DNA of 10,125 nucleotides from an uncultured Clostridia bacterium. GTDB taxonomy: Bacteria > Bacillota > Clostridia > Oscillospirales > CAG-272. The DNA lies in NCBI GenBank assembly GCA_946404295.1, contig CAMJDE010000047.1, positions 1-10,125 of the forward strand, in the 5' to 3' direction. Positions 1-6,501 of the stretch are shown in pieces. How positions within the stretch are numbered: the stretch's first letter is position 1; each line of letters starts with the position of its first letter. The position numbers and the translations under genes were made by a program. The notes below the pieces were generated by a model. The model saw only the letters and a list, made by a program, of their open reading frames with translations. It had not been told where the DNA came from and ran no database searches.

Positions 1-455
1 TCACGCGCATGGAATCCTGCGGGATGGTGGACGATTTTTACGTCCTCAAGCCCGTGTCCAGCGAAGCGACGACGGTCTTCGTCCCGCTCGGAAGCGAGAT
101 CCTTCTTTCCCGGATGCACCCGCTGCTTTCCCCCGAGGCAATGCGCGAACTCCTCGATTCTCTTGAGGACGCTGCCCCGATCTGGGTCGAGAACGAGAAC
201 CAGAGAAAGACGCTCTACCGCGAGATCATGAACAGCGGCGACCGTTCCGCCATCTTCCGCGTCTACCTGACCCTCCGCCGCCTCCGTTCGGAACGCGAGA
301 AAAAGGGCAAGCACCTGCGCGTCTCGGACGAGCGCAGTTACCGCGAGACCGAGCGCATTTTCTTCGACGAAGTCTCGCTCGTGCTCGGCTGGTCGCGCGA
401 GGAGTGTGAGACCTTCCTTGACGGACTTCCCGCCCCTGTCGAGATCGAAGCGTAA
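1..455 (+). CDS. carD: CarD/CdnL-family transcription regulator, 5' end cut off by the window
   Basis: CarD-family proteins bind the RNA polymerase beta subunit through an N-terminal Tudor-like (RID) domain and DNA near the -10 region through a helical C-terminal domain, tuning open-complex stability. The visible part begins inside the RID domain: the frame is open from base 3 to the window edge. The ATG at base 9 is therefore probably an internal methionine, since the family's usual first 20 or so residues would lie upstream. Family-like features are the short beta-rich segment ending in FVPLGS, then a helical region with LRRLRSEREKKGK, the SDER motif and a following helix leading to LVLGWSREE. 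The gene ends with TAA at 453-455 and is followed at once by its own terminator. Which global genes it controls cannot be told. I am confident of the family and sure that the start is missing. Confidence 0.88.
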   Translation, partial: TRMESCGMVDDFYVLKPVSSEATTVFVPLGSEILLSRMHPLLSPEAMRELLDSLEDAAPIWVENENQRKTLYREIMNSGDRSAIFRVYLTLRRLRSEREKKGKHLRVSDERSYRETERIFFDEVSLVLGWSREECETFLDGLPAPVEIEA

Positions 456-461
456 ATAATC

Positions 462-492
462 GGCGCTCCGCCGTTCGCGGAGCGCCTTTTTT
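462..492 (+). terminator. Rho-independent terminator of the CarD-family gene
   Basis: A perfect 10-bp GC-rich stem (462-471 pairs with 477-486) has a 5-base loop, CGTTC, and is followed by six T residues at 487-492. It starts seven bases after the CarD stop codon. The minus-strand gene ends only seven bases further on at 499. On that strand the hairpin is followed by a mixed A/T stretch, so it may stop convergent transcription weakly as well. Confidence 0.93.
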
Positions 493-498
493 CGTCTT

Positions 499-1095
499 TC
501 AGAGCAGTTCTTCCGGCGTAAGCCACACGGTTTCCGCGGGTTCCTCCGAGGTATAGGAGAGCGCGAAGGCGTGCCCGCCCGCCGTCACCCCGACCGTCGT
601 CACGCCCTCGGTCGGGAGCGAAACGAGATCCTGTCCGATCCCGCGCCCGTTCTCCTTCGCCCGCGCTTCCCGTTTGGTCCAGAGCGCGACGGCAAGGTCG
701 GGGTCACGCCCGACGCGTTCGATCTCCTCCGGCGTGCAGAATCGCGGGAGCAGAGCCGCGCGGAGCGGACGGATCCGCTCGACGTCCAGTCCGATCGGAT
801 CCCTCGCCGCGACCGCGACGCAGAGCCCGTCGGCGTGCGAGAGTGAGAAGTGCAGGGGCGAGTTCGGAAGCGTCGGCTTCCCGTGCTTCCCGATCGTCCA
901 GTCGGCGGGGACGAAGGCGGGATCCGCCTCCCGGAGCGCGTAGGCGACGAGCAGGAACCCGACCGCCGCCGCCGCGCGGTCGAGCGGGTTTCTATAACGT
1001 TCGGCGTAGGCGCGCCGTCCCGCAGGAAGCGCGCCGAGGCAGCGCGACAGATCGCCCTCGGAAAGAGCCGAACAGTCGGCAAGATACACCTTCAC
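499..1095 (-). CDS. Sfp-type 4'-phosphopantetheinyl transferase
   Basis: This enzyme would transfer the phosphopantetheine arm of coenzyme A to a conserved serine of a carrier protein, activating an acyl or peptidyl carrier protein in the cytoplasm. With the GTG start chosen here the protein is 198 aa, slightly short for the Sfp group. Visible motifs in order are GKHGKP (69-74), HFSLSHA (82-88), GLDVE (102-106, Mg-binding Asp104 and Glu106) and WTKREARAK (139-147, with Glu143 and Lys147 aligned to the catalytic Glu and Lys of Sfp). Arg142 replaces the lysine usual in the W-x-x-K-E motif, which is conservative. An in-frame ATG 51 bases upstream exists, but the GTG at 1095 is preferred because a strong ribosome site (1101-1110) sits 5 bases before it and the promoter would start transcription downstream of that ATG. 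No polyketide or peptide synthetase lies nearby. It may therefore serve as the general carrier-protein activator, which is an inference. Confidence 0.87.
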   Translation of the reverse strand: MKVYLADCSALSEGDLSRCLGALPAGRRAYAERYRNPLDRAAAAVGFLLVAYALREADPAFVPADWTIGKHGKPTLPNSPLHFSLSHADGLCVAVAARDPIGLDVERIRPLRAALLPRFCTPEEIERVGRDPDLAVALWTKREARAKENGRGIGQDLVSLPTEGVTTVGVTAGGHAFALSYTSEEPAETVWLTPEELL

Positions 1096-1100
1096 GCACC

Positions 1101-1110
1101 CACCTCCTTT
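1101..1110 (-). promoter_or_regulatory. Ribosome binding site that decides the GTG start of the phosphopantetheinyl transferase
   Basis: Read on the minus strand this is AAAGGAGGTG, a nearly full complement of the 16S rRNA 3' end, 5 bases before the GTG codon at 1093-1095. It falls inside the reading frame of the longer upstream ATG version, which argues for the shorter protein. Confidence 0.85.
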
Positions 1111-1117
1111 TTTCTCC

Positions 1118-1146
1118 AGTATAACAGGAGAGAAGAAAAAAAGCAA
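1118..1146 (-). promoter_or_regulatory. Promoter of the phosphopantetheinyl transferase gene
   Basis: On the minus strand there is a -35 element TTGCTT (1141-1146), a 17-base spacer and a -10 element TATACT (1118-1123). A TG one base upstream of the -10 gives it an extended -10 character. The predicted transcript start near 1111 leaves a very short leader consisting mainly of the ribosome binding site. Confidence 0.75.
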
Positions 1147-1198
1147 GACCGCAGCCTTTTTTTCTCATCGCCCGTCTTGCATTTTCGCGCGGGCGATG
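1143..1198. repeat. Two overlapping inverted repeats between divergent promoters, possible operator
   Basis: Repeat one pairs GCAAGAC (1143-1149) with GTCTTGC (1174-1180). Its arms include the outer four bases of the -35 elements of the two divergent promoters. Repeat two pairs CATCGCCC (1166-1173) with GGGCGATG (1191-1198), separated by 17 bases, and encloses the copA -35 element. Position makes a role in protein binding plausible. The arms do not obviously match a copper-repressor operator that I know, so the function is open. Part of repeat one is expected simply because both -35 boxes share TTGC. Confidence 0.4.
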
Positions 1199-1205
1199 CT
1201 ACAAT
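1177..1205 (+). promoter_or_regulatory. Promoter of copA
   Basis: The -35 element TTGCAT (1177-1182), a 17-base spacer and the -10 element TACAAT (1200-1205) fit the housekeeping sigma consensus. A TG at 1197-1198 adds an extended -10. The predicted start near 1212 gives a purine-rich leader of about 36 bases carrying a moderate ribosome site (AAGGGA around 1233-1238) before the ATG. Confidence 0.75.
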
Positions 1206-1247
1206 AGAGTCCGAAAAAGAACGAAGAGAACGAAGGGAAGAAACCAA

Positions 1248-3464
1248 ATGAAACGCGAATTCCGGGTAACGGGAATGTCCTGCGCCTCCTGCGCCAATCA
1301 CGTCGAGAACGCCGTCAAGGGCGTTGCGGGCGTTTCCGACGTCGTCGTCTCGCTGCTCACCGACGGAATGACGGTCGAGTTCGACGCGCCGGCGACCGAG
1401 GACGCGATCATCGCCGCCGTCGTCCGCGCGGGCTACGGCGCGACGGTGCCCGAACCGGGCAAGGAACTGTCCTTCGACGACGGACCGCGCTCTTCGGGCT
1501 CGCGGCGGCTGCTCCTTTCGATTTTGCTGACGCTCCCGCTCTTCTGGCTCGCGATGGGGCACATGATCGGACTGCCGATCCCGCCCTTTCTTTCGCCGCA
1601 CGAATACCCCTACGCCTTTATGACGGTGCAGATGGTCCTCGCATACGCCGTCGCTTTCGTCAATTCCCGCTTCTTTACGGGCGGTTTTCTCGCCCTGATC
1701 CGCCGCGCCCCGAATATGGATTCGCTCGTGATGCTCGGTTCGGGCGCGTCGCTCCTCCACGGGACGGTCACCTTCGTCCTCGCCCTGATCGGGGGCGGGG
1801 AGCGGGCGGTCGGACTCTCGATGGAACTCTATTTCGACGCGGCGGCGATGATCCTGACGCTCGTCACGCTCGGCAAGACGCTCGAGGGGCGCGCCAAACG
1901 CCGCACGACCGCCGCGATCCGCGCCCTGACGGCGCTCTCGCCCGCGACCGCGACGGTCAGGCGGGACGGGGTTCCGACCGTGATCCCGACCGAAGAACTC
2001 AAGGTCGGCGACGTCCTGATCTTGAAAACCGGCGACCGGGTCGCCGCCGACGGGGTGGTGGTTGCGGGGACCGGCTGCTGCGACGAATCCGGTCTCACCG
2101 GCGAGAGTCGCCCGATCGACAAAGCCGAGGGCGACCGTCTCGCGACCGGGTGCCTCGTCTCGGACGGCTATCTGGAAATGCGCGCCGACAAGGTCGGGCA
2201 GGACACCTCGCTTGCCGCGACGGTCCGGATGATCCGCGAAGCCGCGGCGTCCCGCGCCCCGATCGCCCGGCTCGCCGACCGGGTCAGCGCGGTGTTCGTC
2301 CCCGCCGTCCTCGCCGTCGCGTGCGTGACGGCGCTCGTCTGGTTCTTCGTATCGGGACCTGCCGACGCGTTTCTGCACGGCGTCAGCGTCCTGGTCGTTT
2401 CCTGTCCCTGCGCACTCGGGTTGGCGACCCCGACCGCGATCATGACCGCCACCGGGCGGGGCGCCGAGATCGGCGTGCTGGTCAAGAGCGCCGAGGCGCT
2501 CGAAACACTCGGAAAGGTGCGCACCGTCGCCCTCGACAAGACCGGAACGCTGACGCGCGGAGAGATGAAGGTCATCCGCGTCGCCCCCGCTCCCGGGGTC
2601 GACCCGGACCGCCTCGCGCGCGTCGCGTACGCGCTGGAGAGCCGTTCGACCCACCCGATCGCCCGCGCCGTCGCCGCTTCGCTTGCGGGCGAAGACGATC
2701 TCGATCTCCCGACCTATTCGGTCCTGCCCGGCAAGGGCGTGTACGGCAAAGCGAACGGCGTTCACCTCTTCGCGGGCAACGCCGCCCTGATGGAGGGAGA
2801 TCTCGAACTCGACCTCTCGCCGCTCTCGGAGGAGACCGGGGCGATCCTCGACGTCGGCGGCACCCCGGTCTATTTCTCGGAGGGCGAGACCCTGCTCGGC
2901 GTGATCGGGGTCGGCGATACCCTCCGCGACGAAACGCCCGACGCAGTTCGGCATCTGACGGAACTGGGGATCACCCCGGTGATGCTGACCGGCGACCATC
3001 CGCGCGCCGCCGCGGGGATCGCGGGAAAGGTCGGGATCGACGAATACGAGGCGGGGCTGCTCCCCGACGGGAAAGCCGAAGCCGTAAAGCGCCTCTCGCG
3101 CGAGCGGGGCCCCGTTCTGATGGTCGGCGACGGGATCAACGACGCGCCGGCTCTCACCGCCGCCGACGTGGGCGCCGCCGTCGGCGCCGGGACCGACGTC
3201 GCCGTCGTTTCCGCCGACGTCGTTCTGCGCTCGAGTTCACCCGCCGACGTCGTGACGTCCATCCGGCTCGGGCGCGCCACGCTCCGCAATATGAAGGAAA
3301 ATCTCTTCTGGGCGCTGATCTACAACGCCGTCTGTATCCCGATCGCGGCGGGGGTCTTTTCGCCCCTCGGTCTGACGCTCGCCCCGTGGATGGCGGCTGT
3401 CGCGATGTCGTTTTCCTCGGTTTTCGTCGTGACCAACGCCCTGCGGCTCCGCCGTTTCCGCTGA
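1248..3464 (+). CDS. copA: Copper-exporting P1B-type ATPase CopA
   Basis: This is an ATP-driven heavy-metal pump of the inner membrane that expels Cu(+) from the cytoplasm. The 738 aa hold one N-terminal heavy-metal-associated domain (about 1-70) with the metal site C12-A-S-C15. About eight membrane segments follow (near 88-108, 120-141, 158-180, 192-210, 345-368, 373-400, 688-705 and 709-731). The actuator motif TGES is at 284-287 and the transmembrane CPC site at 386-388. The phosphorylated aspartate is D430 in DKTGT, the HP locus is at 469-470 and the hinge GDGIND at 627-632. The YN pair (692-693) and MSFSS (720-724) near the C-terminus are typical of Cu(+) pumps rather than Zn or Cd pumps. 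All catalytic residues are present and the length is normal. It is a single-gene unit between its own promoter and terminator. No CopZ or CsoR gene adjoins it, so its regulator is presumably elsewhere. Confidence 0.96.
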   Translation: MKREFRVTGMSCASCANHVENAVKGVAGVSDVVVSLLTDGMTVEFDAPATEDAIIAAVVRAGYGATVPEPGKELSFDDGPRSSGSRRLLLSILLTLPLFWLAMGHMIGLPIPPFLSPHEYPYAFMTVQMVLAYAVAFVNSRFFTGGFLALIRRAPNMDSLVMLGSGASLLHGTVTFVLALIGGGERAVGLSMELYFDAAAMILTLVTLGKTLEGRAKRRTTAAIRALTALSPATATVRRDGVPTVIPTEELKVGDVLILKTGDRVAADGVVVAGTGCCDESGLTGESRPIDKAEGDRLATGCLVSDGYLEMRADKVGQDTSLAATVRMIREAAASRAPIARLADRVSAVFVPAVLAVACVTALVWFFVSGPADAFLHGVSVLVVSCPCALGLATPTAIMTATGRGAEIGVLVKSAEALETLGKVRTVALDKTGTLTRGEMKVIRVAPAPGVDPDRLARVAYALESRSTHPIARAVAASLAGEDDLDLPTYSVLPGKGVYGKANGVHLFAGNAALMEGDLELDLSPLSEETGAILDVGGTPVYFSEGETLLGVIGVGDTLRDETPDAVRHLTELGITPVMLTGDHPRAAAGIAGKVGIDEYEAGLLPDGKAEAVKRLSRERGPVLMVGDGINDAPALTAADVGAAVGAGTDVAVVSADVVLRSSSPADVVTSIRLGRATLRNMKENLFWALIYNAVCIPIAAGVFSPLGLTLAPWMAAVAMSFSSVFVVTNALRLRRFR

Positions 3465-3484
3465 CCCCGCGCACCGGGGATTGA

Positions 3485-3520
3485 TCCCCCTCGGACCCGC
3501 CCGTCCGAGGGGGGCTTTTT
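3485..3520 (+). terminator. Rho-independent terminator of copA
   Basis: A perfect 11-bp stem (3486-3496 with 3503-3513) has a 6-base loop and is followed by GC and then five T residues (3516-3520). It begins about 20 bases after the copA stop codon. It separates copA from the strong rnf promoter 40 bases further on. Confidence 0.9.
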
Positions 3521-3558
3521 CTTACGCGCGAATAAAGTAAAAAATATAATAATTGCCG

Positions 3559-3587
3559 TTGACAAAAAAGACCTCGGATGATATAAT
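3559..3587 (+). promoter_or_regulatory. Full-consensus promoter of the rnf operon
   Basis: The -35 element is exactly TTGACA (3559-3564), the spacer is 17 bases and the -10 is exactly TATAAT (3582-3587). A TG at 3579-3580 makes it an extended -10 as well. An A/T-rich block (about 3531-3554) lies just upstream, as in UP elements. Transcription should start near 3594. Such a match predicts strong, basically constitutive expression unless a repressor or leader device limits it. Confidence 0.92.
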
Positions 3588-3593
3588 TCTTTT

Positions 3594-3674
3594 TGTAGAA
3601 AAAAGTGCGACCTGTGTGCCTACGCTCCGGGTCGTCTTTACTGTTCCGAAACAAAACTGCAAGGAGGACTTAAC
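3594..3674 (+). other. Leader region of the rnf operon with a possible hairpin
   Basis: The predicted untranslated leader is about 80 bases. Bases 3607-3614 can pair with 3628-3635 (eight pairs including two G-U) around a 13-base loop. No U-tract follows, so it is not a terminator, and I recognise no riboswitch class. The leader ends in a strong ribosome site AAGGAGG (3661-3667), 7 bases before the GTG start of rnfC. Confidence 0.45.
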
Positions 3675-4985
3675 GTGAGACTATTCAGGATGAGCGGCGT
3701 GCACGTCCCTCATCGAAAAAACACGGCGGGCGCCGCCCCGGTACGGATGCCGCCCCCCGCGTCGGTCCTGATCCCGCTTTCCATGGGCATCGGCGCGCCC
3801 TCGACCCCGACCGTACAGCCGGGAGATAAGGTGCTGGTCGGTCAGAAGATCGCGGAGGCGGGCGGATTCGTCGGCGCGGCGATCTTTTCCTCGGTCTCGG
3901 GCACGGTCAAAAAGACCGAAACCTACCGCGACGTCTTCGGGCGGGTCGTGTCGGCGCTCTTGATCGACTCCGACGGCGAGATGACGCCTGATCCCTCGCT
4001 TGCCCCGGTCGCCGTTTCGACGGCAAAGGAACTGTCCGACGCGGCGCGCGCCTGCGGGCTCGTGGGGCTGGGGGGCGCGGGCTTCCCGACGGCGGTCAAA
4101 CTCGCCGCCGACCCCGCCAAGGTCGACTATATCCTCTTGAACGGCGCCGAGTGCGAGCCCTACATAACCTCCGACACCCGGACGATGCTCGACAAAACCG
4201 ACGAACTCGTCGCCGGAATGAAACTGCTCCGCGACCTCTATTCCGCCGCCGTCGTCGTCGGGATCGAGCGCAACAAGCCCGAGGCGATCAAAAGAATCCG
4301 CGCAGAGATCGCGGGCGAAGAGGGGCTTTCGGTCAAGGTACTCCCCGGCAGTTACCCGCAGGGCGGCGAAAAGGTCCTGATTTTCAACTGCACGGGGCGG
4401 ATCGTCGGAGAGGGCAAACTGCCGCTCGACGTCGGGTGTATCGTCCTGAACGTCTCGACGACCGTCGAGCTGATGAAGTACCTTGCGACCGGGATGCCGC
4501 TCGTCGAACGGTGCCTCACCGTCGACGGCTCCGCCGTCGCGCACCCGCAGAACGTGATCGTCCCGATCGGAACGAGGATGCGGGACGTGTTCGATTTCTG
4601 CGGCGGATTCCGGTCCGAACCGGGCAAGATCCTCTACGGCGGACCGATGATGGGGATCGCGGTGCCCGACGCCGGCTTCCCGGTGATGAAGACCACCAAC
4701 GCGATCGTCGCGCAGAACGAGCGCGACGCGATCCTGCCGGATCCGACCCCCTGCATCCGCTGCGGCAAGTGCGCGAACACCTGCCCGCTCCGCCTGACCC
4801 CGTTCGCGATCGGCGACGCGGTCAACAAAAAGGACGCGGAGGCGCTCGGAAAACTGAAAGTCACGCTCTGTATGGAATGCGGCTGCTGCTCCTTCGTCTG
4901 CCCGGCGCACCGTCCGCTCGTCCAGCAGAATAAACTGGGGAAGGCGATCCTGAAAGCCGCCACGCCCCCGAAAGGAGGGAAATGA
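3675..4985 (+). CDS. rnfC: Rnf complex subunit RnfC (NADH/NAD+ module)
   Basis: RnfC is the peripheral, cytoplasmic-side subunit of the ferredoxin:NAD+ oxidoreductase. It carries the FMN and NAD(H) site and passes electrons through iron-sulfur clusters. The 436-aa protein has the RnfC N-terminal barrel-sandwich region, then the glycine-rich flavin/NAD segment GLGGAGFP (131-138) with a nearby GAECEPY motif. Two 4Fe-4S motifs close the protein: C360, C363, C366, C370 and C399, C402, C405, C409. In each the fourth cysteine is followed by proline. The length matches the short clostridial type and lacks the long repetitive C-terminal extension seen in many proteobacterial RnfC proteins. The start is GTG at 3675, supported by AAGGAGG 7 bases upstream. 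It is the first gene of the operon. Its stop overlaps the ATG of the next gene in an ATGA. Confidence 0.96.
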   Translation: MRLFRMSGVHVPHRKNTAGAAPVRMPPPASVLIPLSMGIGAPSTPTVQPGDKVLVGQKIAEAGGFVGAAIFSSVSGTVKKTETYRDVFGRVVSALLIDSDGEMTPDPSLAPVAVSTAKELSDAARACGLVGLGGAGFPTAVKLAADPAKVDYILLNGAECEPYITSDTRTMLDKTDELVAGMKLLRDLYSAAVVVGIERNKPEAIKRIRAEIAGEEGLSVKVLPGSYPQGGEKVLIFNCTGRIVGEGKLPLDVGCIVLNVSTTVELMKYLATGMPLVERCLTVDGSAVAHPQNVIVPIGTRMRDVFDFCGGFRSEPGKILYGGPMMGIAVPDAGFPVMKTTNAIVAQNERDAILPDPTPCIRCGKCANTCPLRLTPFAIGDAVNKKDAEALGKLKVTLCMECGCCSFVCPAHRPLVQQNKLGKAILKAATPPKGGK

Positions 4986-5947
4986 CCGTGAACGAAAATC
5001 TGTCGGTTTCTTCCTCCCCCCATATCCTGACCAAAAACAACACCCGCCGCGTGATGCTCGACGTCCTGATCGCGCTTTTGCCCGCCGTCGTCGCTTCGGT
5101 GATCTTCTACGGTTGGCGCGCGCTGGTCCTGACCGCCGTCTGCGTCCTCGCCTGTAACCTCTTCGAGTTCGGCTTCACCAAACTGACCCGCCGCCCCACC
5201 ACGATCTTCGATCTCTCGGCGTCGGTCACCGGCGTTCTGCTCTCGCAGAACCTGTCCGCGACCTTCCCGATCTGGATGTCGGTCGTCGGCTGCTTCTTCG
5301 CGATCGTCGTGGTCAAGCAGCTCTTCGGCGGGATCGGCAAGAACTTCGCCAACCCCGCGATCGCCGCGCGGATCATGCTCTTCCTCTGCTTCGCGACCGA
5401 GATGAACAGTTTCGCGGTCTTAAAGGACGGCGTCCTCGTCTCGGAGGCGACCCCCTTCACGCTCTCCCTGACCGGAGCCCAACCGCTCACCTACCGTGAG
5501 ATGTTCCTCGGCTTCCACGCCGGGGCGATCGGCGAGACCTGCAGTCTCGCGCTCCTGATCGGGCTGGTTTACCTGCTCGCCCGGCGCGTGATCAGCTGGC
5601 ATATCCCGGTCTCGTTTATCGGCACCGTGGCGCTCCTCTCCTGGATCTTCGGCGCCGACCCGCTCGAGCAGGTGCTTTCGGGCGGTCTGCTGATCGGCGC
5701 GATCTTTATGGCGACCGACTACGTCACCTCGCCCGCCTCGCCCGTGGGACGCTTGATCTTCGGCGTCGGGTGCGGCGCGATCACCACGCTGATCCGGCTC
5801 GCGGGTCACACCGAGGGCGTCTCGTACGCGATCCTGATGATGAACCTGCTCTGCCCCTACATTGACAAACTGACCATCCGGCGTCCCGTCGGCGCTCCGA
5901 AACCCCCGAAACCCGAAAAGAAAGGGAAGGAGGAAGCGGCGAAATGA
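4982..5947 (+). CDS. rnfD: Rnf complex membrane subunit RnfD
   Basis: RnfD is a multi-pass membrane subunit that carries covalently bound FMN and takes part in coupling electron flow to ion transport. The 321 aa show several hydrophobic segments and family signatures: a VSSSPHI start region, GGIGKNFANPA and FMATDYVTSP. The likely flavin-bearing threonine is T157, in SEATPF (154-159), where many relatives have a glycine in the second position. The C-terminus is a lysine-rich cytosol-type tail ending in EEAAK. Two starts compete. ATG at 4982 overlaps the rnfC stop but lies only 3 bases from AGGAGG (4973-4978). GTG at 4988 lies 9 bases from it, and its N-terminus (MNENLSVSSSPHI) resembles those I remember for relatives. 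I give the ATG coordinates but regard the GTG as equally or more likely. The gene overlaps rnfG by an ATGA. Confidence 0.95.
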   Translation: MTVNENLSVSSSPHILTKNNTRRVMLDVLIALLPAVVASVIFYGWRALVLTAVCVLACNLFEFGFTKLTRRPTTIFDLSASVTGVLLSQNLSATFPIWMSVVGCFFAIVVVKQLFGGIGKNFANPAIAARIMLFLCFATEMNSFAVLKDGVLVSEATPFTLSLTGAQPLTYREMFLGFHAGAIGETCSLALLIGLVYLLARRVISWHIPVSFIGTVALLSWIFGADPLEQVLSGGLLIGAIFMATDYVTSPASPVGRLIFGVGCGAITTLIRLAGHTEGVSYAILMMNLLCPYIDKLTIRRPVGAPKPPKPEKKGKEEAAK

Positions 5948-6489
5948 CCTTTAAGAATATCGTAAAACCGATCCTCGTTCTCACTCTGATCTGCCTCGCC
6001 GTGGCGCTGCTGCTCGCCGTGGTCAACTACGTTGCCGCGCCGATCATCGCCGAGGCGACGGCGGAAGCCGAGCGCAAGGCGCGCTCCGAGGCGCTCCCCG
6101 GCGCGACCGAGTTCAGCGAGGTCGATCTCAAGGGGTACGCCGATCTGCCCGAGAGCGTCGTTTCCTGCTACCGCGACGACGCGGGCGGCGGCTACGTCTT
6201 CCTCGTCAAGGGCGCCGGCTACGGCGGAAAGAGCAATCCCATCACGCTGCTCGTCGGGATCAAGCCCGACGGCAAGATCGCCGGGATCAAGATCACCGAC
6301 GTCTCGGGAGAGACGGCGGGCATCGGCGATAAGGTCAAGAAGAACGACTTTACCTCTCGCTTCGCCGATCTTGACGCGGGCGGCGTCGACAACGTGCAGA
6401 ACGTCAGCGGCGCGACCTTTTCCTCAAAGGGCGTCAAGCAGGCGGTCCGCGACGCGTTCACGGTCTTTGCCGCCGTGACCGAAGAGTAA
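5944..6489 (+). CDS. rnfG: Rnf complex FMN-binding subunit RnfG
   Basis: RnfG is anchored by a single N-terminal helix (about residues 9-32), and its FMN-binding domain faces the outside of the cytoplasmic membrane. It relays electrons between the membrane subunits through covalent FMN. The 181-aa protein shows the anchor helix and then the FMN_bind domain with the family segment ETAGIGDKV. The flavinylation motif is SGAT (155-158), with T158 as the acceptor, followed by FSSKGV. Attachment needs an ApbE-type transferase, which is not encoded in this window. The ribosome site GGAGG (5929-5933) lies inside the end of rnfD, and the start codon overlaps its stop, so translation is probably coupled. 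Confidence 0.95.
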   Translation: MTFKNIVKPILVLTLICLAVALLLAVVNYVAAPIIAEATAEAERKARSEALPGATEFSEVDLKGYADLPESVVSCYRDDAGGGYVFLVKGAGYGGKSNPITLLVGIKPDGKIAGIKITDVSGETAGIGDKVKKNDFTSRFADLDAGGVDNVQNVSGATFSSKGVKQAVRDAFTVFAAVTEE

Positions 6490-6497
6490 GGGGGTGA
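6488..6497 (+). promoter_or_regulatory. Ribosome site of rnfE merged with the rnfG stop codon
   Basis: The TAA stop of rnfG (6487-6489) supplies the first two bases of AAGGGGGTGA, an extended Shine-Dalgarno match with one G-for-A change that keeps a G-U pair. It ends 4 bases before the rnfE ATG. The same arrangement recurs before rnfB. Confidence 0.75.
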
Positions 6498-6501
6498 CGA
6501 A

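Noticed and set aside
1092..2999. A 635-codon open frame on the minus strand opposite copA
   Set aside because: The translation is Arg/Asp/Gly-rich and lacks domains, it is fully antisense to a clear P-type ATPase, and it crosses the divergent promoter region.
3466..3480. A short CCCCG/CGGGG hairpin just after the copA stop
   Set aside because: It has only 5 bp and no T-tract, and the strong terminator immediately downstream explains transcript ending.
2150..3484. A 444-codon plus-strand frame overlapping copA
   Set aside because: It is an arginine-dominated out-of-frame reading of copA with no credible protein features.
3545..3550. A second TATAAT upstream of the rnf promoter
   Set aside because: There is no -35-like element 16-18 bases upstream. 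It is better read as part of the A/T-rich stretch before the full-consensus promoter.
3681..4910. A 409-codon open frame on the minus strand opposite rnfC
   Set aside because: It is a shadow of rnfC with biased composition and no family features.
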